The translations under genes were made by a program, and so were the position numbers. From CAYLWN01 sp964387625 (GTDB lineage Bacteria; Patescibacteriota; Microgenomatia; UBA10105), in contig CAYLWN010000012.1 of assembly GCA_964387625.1 (NCBI GenBank), positions 1-29,955 of the forward strand: DNA of 29,955 nucleotides, read 5' to 3'. Below the pieces are notes generated by a model. That model saw nothing but the letters and a program-made list of their open reading frames with translations. It had not been told where the DNA came from and searched no databases. Below, piece by piece: positions 1 through 6,518 of the stretch (position 1 is the first letter of the stretch; each line of letters opens with the position of its first letter).

Positions 1-208
1 AGGTAGTAACGCTTGACGCCGAGTCATACTTGGTTGTATCCGACCAACTGGTTTGTCCGCTTCCGCCACTCCAATCAGTTTGCGTCCAGGGTGACGAGGC
101 GGCATAAACAGGATTTACCAAAAATGAAAATTGGGAAAAGAGAAGGGTGAAGATGAGAAGGACAGAAATGACCAGCCTAATTTTCAATTTGAAATTTACA
201 ATTTTCAT
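1..208 (-). CDS. Secreted protein, N-terminal part (runs off left edge)
   Basis: Reading leftward from an ATG at 208, the frame stays open for 69 codons to the window edge. It begins with a clear signal peptide: basic start (MKIVNFKLKIR), hydrophobic core (LVISVLLIFTLLFSQF), and a likely cleavage site at VYA|ASS near residue 36. The mature part begins SSPWTQTDWSGGSG and continues with a Ser/Thr/Gly-rich stretch containing SWSDTTKYDSAS. This looks like the start of a large exported surface protein, but the function is unknown because the rest lies outside the window. No strong Shine-Dalgarno sequence is visible. The fragment at 997-1233 carries the same mature N-terminus, so the two are paralogues. 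The signal peptide is clear; the family assignment is not. Confidence 0.75.
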   Translation of the reverse strand, partial: MKIVNFKLKIRLVISVLLIFTLLFSQFSFLVNPVYAASSPWTQTDWSGGSGQTSWSDTTKYDSASSVTT

Positions 209-228
209 ATTATTTCTTTAATAATCTT

Positions 229-558
229 TTATCTTTCTTCTCTGTCTCTGTCATCCCCGACCAGATCGGGGATCCAGTCCTTTGACAGATCATTCCAATT
301 CGGGTTACTTTTTTCGATTAGTTCCAGTTTCCATCTTCTGTTCCACTTCTTGAGTTGCTTTTCTCTTTGTATTGCGATATTCACGTCATTTGTCTGCTCA
401 TAATATACAAGTAGGTGAACACCATATTTTGATGTAAAACCTTCAATTATATTGTTCTTGTGTTCATAAACACGTTTTTCCAGATTATTGGTTAAACCAA
501 TATATAATGTTCCATTTCGTTTACTGGCTAATATATAAACGTAATATGTTTTGTTCAT
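229..558 (-). CDS. GIY-YIG family endonuclease, small single-domain protein
   Basis: 109 residues, about the usual 80-100 of stand-alone GIY-YIG (UPF0213/YhbQ-like) proteins. The N-terminus has the hallmark strands YYVYILAS and TLYIGLTNNL, followed by the helix with the conserved Arg (EKRVYEH). KYGVHLLVYYEQ, AIQREKQLKKWNR and KLELIEKSNPNW are typical of the family. These proteins are predicted metal-dependent nucleases with unclear cellular roles. The last 20 or so residues (DWIPDLVGDDRD) are encoded by a palindromic repeat (251-277), so the repeat supplies the C-terminus. The start codon lies inside the 3' end of the Bro-N gene (38-nt overlap), which may couple their translation. A second and third GIY-YIG gene sit at the right edge. 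Confidence 0.88.
   Translation of the reverse strand: MNKTYYVYILASKRNGTLYIGLTNNLEKRVYEHKNNIIEGFTSKYGVHLLVYYEQTNDVNIAIQREKQLKKWNRRWKLELIEKSNPNWNDLSKDWIPDLVGDDRDREER
251..277. repeat. Palindromic repeat forming the C-terminus of the GIY-YIG gene
   Basis: An inverted repeat, CCCCGA-ccaga-TCGGGG, with flanks TCAT and GATCCAG. It lies in frame in the 3' end of the minus-strand GIY-YIG gene and encodes DWIPDLVGDD. The flank pattern (GATCC/GGATC at one side, TCAT/ATGACA at the other) recurs at 571, 8062, 8609, 11061 and 11532. Confidence 0.8.
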
Positions 559-1000
559 AATTTCTATTGCTGGATTCCCGCTTTCGCGGGAATGACAATA
601 GGGATCGCGGAAATGACAAAGAAGAAATTGCCAGTTCCGGGTCTTCTATTTCTTGAATTCTTTCATAGCCGACTTTTGCCAACCAAATCTTTATCGGCTC
701 GGCTTTTTTACTTGGAATAGATTGAATAATTCTAAATAAATGCTCGGGATTTCCTGCTAACACTTTTCTGTTTTTTCCTGTTTCAGAAACCATTTCTACC
801 TGGGGACAATTTGTCCCTATGTAGTGGCCAAGTTCAGAATCCCTTTTTCTCAATTTTTTCAAATAGTCAGTTGGGTTCGTGCTTTCAGTAAGCACAGAAA
901 TAATATCCACCACCGAAAAATACCACTTTTCCCTTTTCCCATCCCAATGACGGCGGATTCGTTTTTCTTCAAAAATAGCAATTTGGGAACTTTCTGTCAT
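521..1000 (-). pseudogene. Bro-N domain protein, truncated and fused to repeat-derived tail
   Basis: 159 codons. Residues about 5-128 match the Bro-N (baculovirus-repeat ORF / phage antirepressor-like) domain common in phage and CPR genomes: IAIFEEKRIRRHWDGK, KWYFSVVDIISVLTES, LFRIIQSIPSKKAEPIKIWL, KVGYERIQEIEDPELA. Family members normally continue past ELA with a second helical region and reach well over 200 residues. Here the similarity stops and the reading frame enters repeat sequence (SFPRSLLSFPRKRES), then the start of the GIY-YIG gene. The protein is therefore probably a broken remnant, although the N-terminal DNA-binding-like domain could still be made. The start codon overlaps the end of the secreted-protein fragment. 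No ribosome binding site is visible. Confidence 0.7.
571..597. repeat. Palindromic repeat truncating the Bro-N gene
   Basis: ATTCCCGC-tttc-GCGGGAAT flanked by GG and GACA, a perfect 8-bp stem. In the minus-strand Bro-N frame it encodes SFPRKRESS. It marks the point where Bro-N homology has already been lost, so repeat insertion or a repeat-mediated deletion probably caused the truncation. Confidence 0.8.
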
Positions 1001-1233
1001 AATTTCATATTAACAAATTTGTGTGTGTCCGACCAATCAGTCTGTATCCAGGGTGACGAAGCGGCGAAGACCGACGGAATAAAAATTGAAAAAAGTTGAG
1101 AAGCAAGGAGCGAAAAAGTGAGGAGAAAAATTAAAAGTTTTTTTCTAAAGACTCGAAAAAATCTGTTAAGCTTTAATAGTGAGTGTGTGCGTGAGCGAGC
1201 ACAACCCATACTCACTTTTTTCAGTGTTTGCAT
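997..1233 (-). pseudogene. N-terminal remnant of a secreted protein, paralogue of the gene at 1-208
   Basis: The frame contains a signal peptide (RKKLLIFLLTFSLLASQLFS then SVFAASS), a mature start of SPWIQTDWSDTHKF, and a stop at 997-999. The mature start matches SSPWTQTDWS of the gene at 1-208, but nine codons (S-G-G-S-G-Q-T-S-W) are absent between TDWS and SDT, and the frame ends six residues later, where the Bro-N ATG begins. At DNA level the missing 27 nt lie between two TTGG copies. The start is uncertain: the upstream Met codons at 1233 and 1209 lie within a hairpin (1186-1226) and the first 20 residues are not signal-like. I read this as a leftover 5' end, probably nonfunctional. Confidence 0.6.
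1186..1226. repeat. Hairpin with T-run at the head of the secreted-protein remnant
   Basis: AGTGAGT and ACTCACT pair around a GC-rich centre (GTGCTCGCTCACGCAC on the minus strand), and TTTTTT follows on the plus strand. It resembles an intrinsic terminator in the plus direction, but no plus-strand gene lies upstream. It is more likely a leader hairpin or remnant of the minus-strand unit. Confidence 0.4.
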
Positions 1234-1470
1234 ACATATTTGTTTATAATCGAAATTTCTGAAATGTTTCCTACTATTATTGTGGCAATTTTATAGACAA
1301 AATGCAAATAGTTTTATGCAGGAAGTTGAAGTTAAAAGATAGAAACAAAACCGACGAAAATTTTTCGGGCAAATCAAAGAAAGCGAAAGCGGAACGGAGC
1401 TGGGACGAATTAGAAATTTTTGGTAAAACATGTTCGAGCAGTTTTGTAGATATTGTTCTAACTCGGGGCT
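1234..1470. other. Gene-free stretch downstream of tRNA-Thr
   Basis: AT-rich sequence between the secreted-protein remnant and tRNA-Thr. Apart from a GAAAA/TTTTTC inverted repeat near 1355-1370, I see nothing supportable. The open frame at 1302-1556 runs through the tRNA and is not a gene. Confidence 0.5.
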
Positions 1471-1545
1471 TGGAGCCGAGACCGGGACTTGAACCCGGAA
1501 CCTACTGTTTACGATACAGTTGCTCTACCATTGAGCTATCTCGGC
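1471..1545 (-). tRNA. tRNA-Thr (anticodon CGU)
   Basis: Full cloverleaf on the minus strand: acceptor GCCGAGA/TCTCGGC, D-arm GCTC/GAGC, anticodon stem ACTGT/ACAGT with loop ATCGTAA, T-arm CCGGG/CCCGG with loop TTCAAGT. The anticodon CGT reads ACG. The discriminator base is T and the 3' CCA is encoded, unlike the other three tRNAs in the window. Confidence 0.95.
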
Positions 1546-1633
1546 ACTTTACTTAATTTTATCAAACCTAGTGACAAAATGTGAGGATTAGACGTAATTG
1601 ATATACGTTATTGTATTTAAAGTTGATTAAATG

Positions 1634-1651
1634 CTCATTTATTTAAATGAG
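1634..1651. repeat. Short hairpin between tRNA-Gly and tRNA-Thr
   Basis: CTCATTT and AAATGAG pair with a four-base loop. No T-run follows in the minus direction, so this is not a convincing terminator. Confidence 0.3.
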
Positions 1652-1670
1652 ACTAGTTAATATTTTTAAA

Positions 1671-1706
1671 ATCCGAGGTGTCCTATGTAAAACACCTCCG
1701 AGGTGT
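1671..1706. repeat. Palindromic repeat ACACCTC-c-GAGGTGT
   Basis: A perfect 7-bp inverted repeat (1692-1706), preceded at 1673-1683 by another copy of CCGAGGTGT. The arrangement looks like a nested palindromic repeat of the same general class as the others in the window, with a different core. Confidence 0.65.
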
Positions 1707-1726
1707 AATATTTATTAAATATTTTG

Positions 1727-1798
1727 AGCGGTAGAAGGGACTTGAACCCTCAACCACTTCCTTGGGAAGGAAGCATTCTACCATTGAACTACTACCGC
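1727..1798 (-). tRNA. tRNA-Gly (anticodon CCC)
   Basis: Cloverleaf on the minus strand: acceptor GCGGTAG/CTACCGC, anticodon stem CTTCC/GGAAG with loop TTCCCAA (anticodon CCC, codon GGG), T-arm GAGGG/CCCTT with loop TTCAAGT. The discriminator is T and is followed by CAA, so CCA is not encoded. Confidence 0.95.
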
Positions 1799-1842
1799 AC
1801 TTCAATTTCGTTTTTATTAATTACGCTATCGCTAGATTTCTC

Positions 1843-1898
1843 TCCGCCAGTTGGCGGATCGAAATGACAATAAGTTTATGACACTAAGTTTATGACAC
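1843..1898. repeat. Palindrome TCCGCCAG-TTGGCGGA plus a tandem 14-mer
   Basis: The palindrome TCCGCCAGTTGGCGGA (1843-1858) is followed by the ATGACA-type flank typical of the repeats here. Directly after comes TAAGTTTATGACAC twice in tandem (1871-1884 and 1885-1898). Confidence 0.7.
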
Positions 1899-1899
1899 T

Positions 1900-1993
1900 A
1901 AGAAGCTGTTTAAAATCGGAAATAAAAGGAAAAACAGCTTCATAAGAATCTCTAATGATCCCGATTGAATCGGGATCAAACACATTCTAAAAA
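1900..1993 (+). repeat. Two-hairpin dispersed element, copy 1
   Basis: Hairpin I pairs AAGCTGTTT (1903-1911) with AAACAGCTT (1932-1940). Hairpin II pairs AGAATCTCT (1945-1953) imperfectly with ACACATTCT (1980-1988) and is capped by GATCCCGATTGAATCGGGATC, given here as a perfect inverted repeat at 1957-1977. A clearly homologous copy lies at 20641-20737 at the end of atpA. The strand is nominal because the element is nearly palindromic; plus matches the atpA copy. It partly overlaps the T-run of the LysM terminator. Confidence 0.75.
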
Positions 1994-2025
1994 GCCTGTG
2001 TAATTATTGTCATAATTATACAGGC
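1989..2025 (-). terminator. Intrinsic terminator of the LysM gene
   Basis: On the minus strand, GCCTGT-a-TAATTAT, loop GACA, ATAATTA-c-ACAGGC, then TTTTT. The stem is long and nearly perfect and lies about 60 nt after the LysM stop codon, a textbook rho-independent terminator. Confidence 0.85.
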
Positions 2026-2086
2026 AATTAGATAACTTTAGCAAAATTAATTGCTATTTATTTTATAAATTAGTATTAACTAATTA

Positions 2087-2728
2087 TTATCGGGGTAGAG
2101 TCAAGATATTTCCTGGATGAATCAAATCAGGATTTTCTAATTTATTAGCTTCTGCAATTTTCGTCCAGGCATAACAATCACCGTATGCTTTGCAAGCAAT
2201 ATCCCATAAATTATCACCCGTGACAATTGTATATGAATCACCGGTAATGCTTGGTGTTGGTGCAGTTTGAGTTTCCGAACTTACTTCCGGTTGTGCATTT
2301 ACCTGAGGTTCAGGTGAGCTTTGGTCAACCGGCGACGCAACTGCTATTTCCGGTAAAATTGGTGAAACTTCTGGAATAGTCAGTTGTTGACCAGCTTCTA
2401 ATAAATCAGCATTGGTTAGATTATTCGCTTTTGCAATATCTTCCCAATTGTATCCTGTATTGTAGGATTTTTCGGAAATACTCCACAAAGTATCGCCTTC
2501 GGTAACTGTATAAGTGGATCCGGGTTTGGCAGACATAGTTGCTTCTTGAGCAATTTTTTCTGCTTCTTGTTGAGCAAGTTCTGGTTTTTTATTTTTTTGA
2601 CTAAAATAATTATAAAGCAATATACCTACTACTACGACTACTAAAAGACCTAATCCAATGGATATATAAGATTCAGAAATAGGTTCTTCAACTTCCTGAA
2701 CCTCTTTAACAGTTTTTTGTCTTGGCAT
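2087..2728 (-). CDS. Membrane-anchored protein with two LysM domains
   Basis: 213 residues. A short charged cytoplasmic N-terminus (MPRQKTVKEVQEVEEP) precedes one transmembrane helix at about residues 22-43 (IGLGLLVVVVVGILLYNYF). LysM 1 follows at about 72-118 (YTVTEGDTLWSISEKSY, NWEDIAKANNL, AGQQLTIP), then a Pro/Ser/Gln-rich linker, then LysM 2 at about 165-212 (YTIVTGDNLWDIACKAYG, AWTKIAEANKL, PGNILTLP). LysM binds N-acetylglucosamine-containing glycans, so the protein probably tethers the membrane to peptidoglycan; no enzymatic domain is present. LysM 2 contains two Cys (DIACKAYGDC) that could form a disulfide. The start is set by a perfect AGGAGG seven bases upstream. It is probably a single-gene unit with its own terminator. 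Confidence 0.92.
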   Translation of the reverse strand: MPRQKTVKEVQEVEEPISESYISIGLGLLVVVVVGILLYNYFSQKNKKPELAQQEAEKIAQEATMSAKPGSTYTVTEGDTLWSISEKSYNTGYNWEDIAKANNLTNADLLEAGQQLTIPEVSPILPEIAVASPVDQSSPEPQVNAQPEVSSETQTAPTPSITGDSYTIVTGDNLWDIACKAYGDCYAWTKIAEANKLENPDLIHPGNILTLPR

Positions 2729-2772
2729 AAAACCTCCTAAATTGAGCAGAAAAATTAGTTTATAGGGGCAGT

Positions 2773-2790
2773 CCGCTTTTTAGCGGTTTT
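2773..2790. repeat. Small hairpin CCGCT-tttt-AGCGG in the LysM leader
   Basis: A 5-bp GC-rich stem followed by TTTT on the plus strand. It could stop plus-strand transcription, but no plus gene lies upstream. For the minus-strand LysM gene it sits about 45 nt ahead of the start, in the leader. Confidence 0.4.
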
Positions 2791-2823
2791 AATAATATTT
2801 ACTTTTTTTGAAAATTTCTATTG

Positions 2824-2923
2824 GCGGGCCCGAGCGAATTTGGTTCGGCAAGCTCACCATGAACTTCTCATCCTCTCGGACTTCGTCAATCTCAGTATAA
2901 TTATGCACTGAGCTTGTCGAAGT
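2824..2923 (-). repeat. 100-bp unit downstream of tRNA-Asp ending in a copy of the tRNA 3' end
   Basis: GCGGGCCCGAGCG at 2824-2836 repeats the tRNA-Asp 3' end (2924-2936) at a spacing of exactly 100 nt. Read in the tRNA direction, the unit contains a palindrome (GCACT...AGTGC around GAGCTTGTCG), then AAGTT-CATGGTGAG-CTTGCCGAACC (2842-2866), then AAATTCGCTCGGGCCCG, which is the tRNA-Asp T-loop-to-acceptor segment. The same repeat is joined to the tRNA-Lys 3' end at 29656-29698. Confidence 0.7.
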
Positions 2924-2924
2924 G

Positions 2925-2998
2925 CGGGCCCGAGCGGATTCGAACCGCCGGTCTCGTCCTTGACAGGGACGCGTGTTAGGCCTCTACACCACGAGCCC
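2925..2998 (-). tRNA. tRNA-Asp (anticodon GUC)
   Basis: Cloverleaf on the minus strand: acceptor GGGCTCG/CGGGCCC with a T-G pair, anticodon stem CGTCC/GGACG with loop CTGTCAA (anticodon GTC), T-arm GGCGG/CCGCT with loop TTCGAAT. The discriminator is G, as expected for tRNA-Asp, and CCA is not encoded. TATAAT lies 8 bases ahead of the first tRNA base in the minus direction (3007-3012), and a perfect TTGACA lies at 3023-3028 but only 10 bases upstream of it, so the promoter is uncertain. Confidence 0.95.
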
Positions 2999-3102
2999 AT
3001 AATAAAATTATATATATCTCTTTGTCAACAGGTAAAATATTGCAGTTATCATATCATTATGCTTTTAATGTGACAATAGAGAGTATAATTATAAAATGCT
3101 AA

Positions 3103-3131
3103 ATGACAAATGCTAAATGCTAAATTATAAT
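3103..3131 (+). promoter_or_regulatory. Probable polX promoter giving a leaderless transcript
   Basis: ATGACA (3103-3108), a 17-base spacer, and a perfect TATAAT (3126-3131). The expected transcription start about 7 bases downstream coincides with the polX ATG at 3139, and no Shine-Dalgarno sequence is present. The surrounding AT-rich sequence makes a chance match possible. Confidence 0.5.
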
Positions 3132-3138
3132 TAATTAT

Positions 3139-4971
3139 ATGTCGAATTTAGAAATAGCAACCTTATTTCGGAATGTGGCTGCAGTATTAACTATTCAAAA
3201 TGCAAATCGATTTAGAATAGTTGCTTATGAAAAAGTAGCTGATTCCATTGAAAAATTGACTTCTGACATAAAAGACCTTTGGAAAGACGGAAAATTAAGA
3301 GAAATTCCCGGAATTGGCGATACTATAGCTTCGTATATAGATGAATTATTTAAAACAGGTAAAATCAAACATTTAGAAGCCATTATTAAAAGTGTTTCTC
3401 CGGCATTTTTTATTTTTTTGCAAATACCCGGAATTGGTCCTAAGAGAGCGGATTTTTTAACATCGAACTTAAAAATTTCCAATCCCAAAACTGCTTTAAA
3501 CGATCTTAAAAAGGCTATTAAAAGCGGAAAAATCTCAAAATTTGCAGGTTGGGGAGAAAAATCACAGTCAGAACTAACTAAATCAATTGCTTCTTTTGAA
3601 AGAGGGCATATAAAGGAAAATCGGATGCCGTTACCATTTGCTGACAGTATTGCAATGCAAGTTTTGGAATATTTAAAAAAATTACCTCAAGTCAAACAGG
3701 CTGATGTTTTGGGGTCTTTAAGGCGTAAAGTACCAACTATTGGTGATATTGATTTAGCTGTAGCCACAAATGAGCCAAATGTCGTTATAAAAGCCTTTGT
3801 GGACTATCCTAAAGCCCGTAAAACAGTTGATCAGGGCGAAAAAGGCGCTACGATATTACTTTTTGACGGTCGACAGGTAGATTTGAGAGTACAAACACCA
3901 AAAGCTTACGGTGCTATGTTGCAATATTTTACAGGTAGCAAGTTACACAACATTCATCTTAGGGAATTTGCCATAAAAAAGGGATTATCATTGTCAGAAC
4001 ATGGAATAAAGAATATAACGGGATTAAAGATTAAAGATTTAAGATTTAAGAATTTTAACGATAAATCTAAAATTTATGAATTTGATGATGAAGTAAAATT
4101 TTATAATGCATTAGGACTTGATTGGATTCCACCGGAATTACGTGAAGATACAGGAGAAATTGAAGCAGCCCTTCGACAAGCTCAGGGTAAACAACAGGGT
4201 TTGCCGAAATTAGTTAATTTAAATGATATAAAAGGCGATTTGCATATTCATTCAAATTATAATTTAGAACCATCACATGATTTGGGATTGTCTACTTTAG
4301 AAGAGTTAATAAAACAAGCTGATTTATTACATTACGAATACATAGGAATTAGTGACCACAATCCCTCGATTTCCGGTCATAATCAATTGCAGGTTGTGGA
4401 AATATTGAAAAAGCGCCGTGAAAAATTTGAACACATTTTTACATCCCGTGAAAAATCCGTGAAAAATCGAGTAAAAATTTTTATCATGTTGGAAATTGAT
4501 ATTGATCCAAAAGGAAATTTAGCCATACCTGATGAGGCATTTGCATATATTGACGCTGCTATTGTTTCAATTCATTCAAATTTTAAAATGAATAAAACAG
4601 ATATGACAAAAAGAATTTTATCAGGATTGAGACACGCAAAAGCTAAAATTTTCGGTCATCCTACGGGAAGATTACTAGGATCCCGTGAGGGTTATGAAGC
4701 TGATTGGAATCAGATATTTGATTTTTGTAAAAAATTTAATAGAGCTGTAGAAATAAATTCCTGGCCTGAACGGTTGGATTTACCGGATTTATTAGTCAGA
4801 GAAGCAGTAAAAAAAGGCGTAAAGCTATTTATCGACACTGATAGTCACGAACATTTACAAATGTTTAACATGCAATATGGAGTATCGGTAGCCCGCCGGG
4901 GTTGGGCAGAAAATAAAGACATTCTTAACACGTTGAGTTATAATGAATTAGAAAAGTGGATGAAAATATAA
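3139..4971 (+). CDS. polX: Family X DNA polymerase with PHP domain (PolX)
   Basis: 610 residues, against about 570 in Bacillus subtilis PolX. Order: helix-hairpin-helix DNA-binding region (IPGIGDTIASYIDEL about 56-70, IPGIGPKRADFL about 96-107), polymerase X palm with the metal-binding GDIDLAV (D203, D205), and C-terminal PHP phosphoesterase domain (GDLHIHSNYN with H369/H371, ISDHNPSISGH, EIDIDPKGN, SIHSNF, GHPTGR, DTDSHEH), which supplies the 3'-5' exonuclease. It fills short gaps in DNA repair. The linker between palm and PHP carries LRQAQGKQ, encoded by a palindromic repeat (4169-4187), and nearby heptamer-like repeats encode LKIKDLRFKNF. It is the first plus-strand gene after the divergent minus-strand block. 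lemA follows 28 nt downstream. Confidence 0.95.
   Translation: MSNLEIATLFRNVAAVLTIQNANRFRIVAYEKVADSIEKLTSDIKDLWKDGKLREIPGIGDTIASYIDELFKTGKIKHLEAIIKSVSPAFFIFLQIPGIGPKRADFLTSNLKISNPKTALNDLKKAIKSGKISKFAGWGEKSQSELTKSIASFERGHIKENRMPLPFADSIAMQVLEYLKKLPQVKQADVLGSLRRKVPTIGDIDLAVATNEPNVVIKAFVDYPKARKTVDQGEKGATILLFDGRQVDLRVQTPKAYGAMLQYFTGSKLHNIHLREFAIKKGLSLSEHGIKNITGLKIKDLRFKNFNDKSKIYEFDDEVKFYNALGLDWIPPELREDTGEIEAALRQAQGKQQGLPKLVNLNDIKGDLHIHSNYNLEPSHDLGLSTLEELIKQADLLHYEYIGISDHNPSISGHNQLQVVEILKKRREKFEHIFTSREKSVKNRVKIFIMLEIDIDPKGNLAIPDEAFAYIDAAIVSIHSNFKMNKTDMTKRILSGLRHAKAKIFGHPTGRLLGSREGYEADWNQIFDFCKKFNRAVEINSWPERLDLPDLLVREAVKKGVKLFIDTDSHEHLQMFNMQYGVSVARRGWAENKDILNTLSYNELEKWMKI
4169..4187. repeat. In-frame palindromic repeat inside polX
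   Basis: CCCTTCGACAAGCTCAGGG, a near-perfect inverted repeat around GACAAGC, encodes LRQAQG in the interdomain linker of PolX. A variant of the same repeat is in frame in gatB at 12376-12400. Confidence 0.8.
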
Positions 4972-4999
4972 AAATTAAATATTAGGAGGTGATTTATAT

Positions 5000-5551
5000 A
5001 TGGGACCAGTATTCTTAATTGGAATTTTATTGATTGTAGTCGTGTTTTTTGTTTGGGGTTTATACAATTCATTGGTGACTTTAAAAGTCAGAATCAAAGA
5101 AGCCATGAGTCAAATCGATATTCAACTTAAAAGACGGGCTGATTTGATTCCGAATTTAGTGGAATCTGTCAAAGGTTATGCAGCTCATGAAAAGCAAATA
5201 TTTGAAAATGTTACTAAAGCTCGTTCGGCTTTGATGAGTGCCCAATCACCCAAAGATAAAGCCATGGCTGATAATCAATTGACAGGTGCACTAAAATCAT
5301 TATTTGCCGTTGCAGAAAATTATCCAACGCTACGCGCGTCTGAGAATTTCCAGAAATTACAACAGGAATTGTCAGATACAGAAGATAAAGTGGCATATTC
5401 CAGACAGTTTTATAATAACGTAGTTATGGATTTCAATACTAAAATTGTCATGTTTCCAAATGTGATTATTGCCAATATGATGGGATTTAAGGAAGAGGAA
5501 TTTTTTGCAGCTAACGAAGAAGAGAGAAAGAAAGTAGAAGTAAAGTTTTAA
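5000..5551 (+). CDS. lemA: LemA family membrane protein
   Basis: 183 residues, the usual LemA length. One N-terminal transmembrane helix (about residues 4-22, VFLIGILLIVVVFFVWGLY) precedes the conserved helical bundle: QIDIQLKRRADLIPNLVESVKGYAAHE split as QLKRRADLIPNLVE and VKGYAAHE, then ENYPTLRASENF, YSRQFYNN and FPNVIIA. The molecular function of LemA is unknown. A strong AGGAGGTGA 10 bases upstream fixes the start. It is followed directly by htpX, a frequent lemA-htpX pairing that suggests a shared role in membrane protein quality control. Confidence 0.94.
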   Translation: MGPVFLIGILLIVVVFFVWGLYNSLVTLKVRIKEAMSQIDIQLKRRADLIPNLVESVKGYAAHEKQIFENVTKARSALMSAQSPKDKAMADNQLTGALKSLFAVAENYPTLRASENFQKLQQELSDTEDKVAYSRQFYNNVVMDFNTKIVMFPNVIIANMMGFKEEEFFAANEEERKKVEVKF

Positions 5552-5575
5552 AGATTAAGCAAATTAATAAATCTG

Positions 5576-5603
5576 ATTCCGGAAATCAATAGATTTCCGG
5601 AAT
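5576..5603 (+). repeat. Strong hairpin between lemA and htpX
   Basis: ATTCCGGAAATC and GATTTCCGGAAT form a perfect 12-bp stem with loop AATA. No T-run follows (ATTAAGTG), so it is not a classical terminator; it may protect or process the mRNA or attenuate read-through into htpX. Confidence 0.7.
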
Positions 5604-5617
5604 ATTAAGTGTATTCT

Positions 5618-6511
5618 ATGAACATGTATTCACAAATTTCGAATAATAAAATTAAAACCTGGTTAATGATGATTGGATTTGTGGTGTTTATAACCTTGGT
5701 AGTTTGGGTTTTGGGAGAAGCGATGGGATATGGAAGAAGCTGGATTGCTATTGGATTAATTTTTTCATTAATGACAAGTTTGGGAAGTTATTTTTGGGGA
5801 GATCAAGTGATATTAGCCATGTCAGGTGCTCGGGAAGCAAACAGGCAAACAGATTTTGATTTTTTTACAGTAACAGAAAATCTGGCTATGGCAGCAGGAC
5901 TTCCTAAACCAAAATTATATGTAATTCCCGACACAGCTATGAATGCTTTTGCAACAGGTAGGGATCCAAATCACGCAATTGTTTGTGCAACCAGCGGAAT
6001 TTTAGAAAGATTAGACAGACGGGAACTAGAAGGTGTAATTGCTCATGAATTATCGCATATCAAAAATTATGATATTCGACTCATGTTGATTGTTGGGGTT
6101 TTAGTTGGTACATTGGCATTTTTAGCTGATTGGTTTTTGCGTTCTCTTTGGTGGGGAGGCAGAAGAGATAGAGAAAACAGGTCAGGTGGAGGAATATTTT
6201 TGGTAGTAGGTATTGTTTTAGCTATTTTGTCTCCGATTTTAGCTACAATTATACAGTTGGCAATATCCAGACAAAGAGAGTATTTAGCAGATGCGTCAGG
6301 TGCGTTCATCACCCGTTATCCTGAAGGGTTGGCCAGAGCTTTGGAAAAATTATCTAACGATAAAGAAGTTTTGGAAGCTGCAACAAATGCAACAGCACAT
6401 CTCTATATTACAAATCCTTTTAAAGGAAAGGATTTCGGAAGTTGGTTTGCCAATATTTTTAATACTCATCCGCCAATTGAAGAGAGAATTAAAAGATTGA
6501 GAGCAATGTAA
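5618..6511 (+). CDS. htpX: HtpX-like zinc metalloprotease
   Basis: 297 residues from the ATG at 5618; family members begin MN-Y-QI-NK-KTW, as here (MNMYSQISNNKIKTW). A GTG at 5609 and an ATG at 5624 are alternatives. Two N-terminal transmembrane helices (about 15-33, 38-56) are followed by the M48 catalytic motif HELSH (H143, E144, H147), two further membrane segments (about 157-173 and 193-215), and the third zinc ligand E221 in REYLADASGA. THPPIEERIKRL near the C-terminus is the usual family ending. HtpX degrades misfolded membrane proteins from the cytoplasmic side. It lies 66 nt after lemA, separated by a 12-bp hairpin. Confidence 0.94.
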   Translation: MNMYSQISNNKIKTWLMMIGFVVFITLVVWVLGEAMGYGRSWIAIGLIFSLMTSLGSYFWGDQVILAMSGAREANRQTDFDFFTVTENLAMAAGLPKPKLYVIPDTAMNAFATGRDPNHAIVCATSGILERLDRRELEGVIAHELSHIKNYDIRLMLIVGVLVGTLAFLADWFLRSLWWGGRRDRENRSGGGIFLVVGIVLAILSPILATIIQLAISRQREYLADASGAFITRYPEGLARALEKLSNDKEVLEAATNATAHLYITNPFKGKDFGSWFANIFNTHPPIEERIKRLRAM

Positions 6512-6518
6512 AGATTTT

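Noticed and set aside
1302..1556. Open frame on the plus strand of 84 codons
   Set aside because: It runs antisense through tRNA-Thr (encoding GLEPRPGLEPGTYCLRYSCSTIE-like tRNA translation) and has no family resemblance.
2765..2790. Plus-strand intrinsic terminator
   Set aside because: The hairpin and T-run are weak and no plus-strand gene lies upstream.
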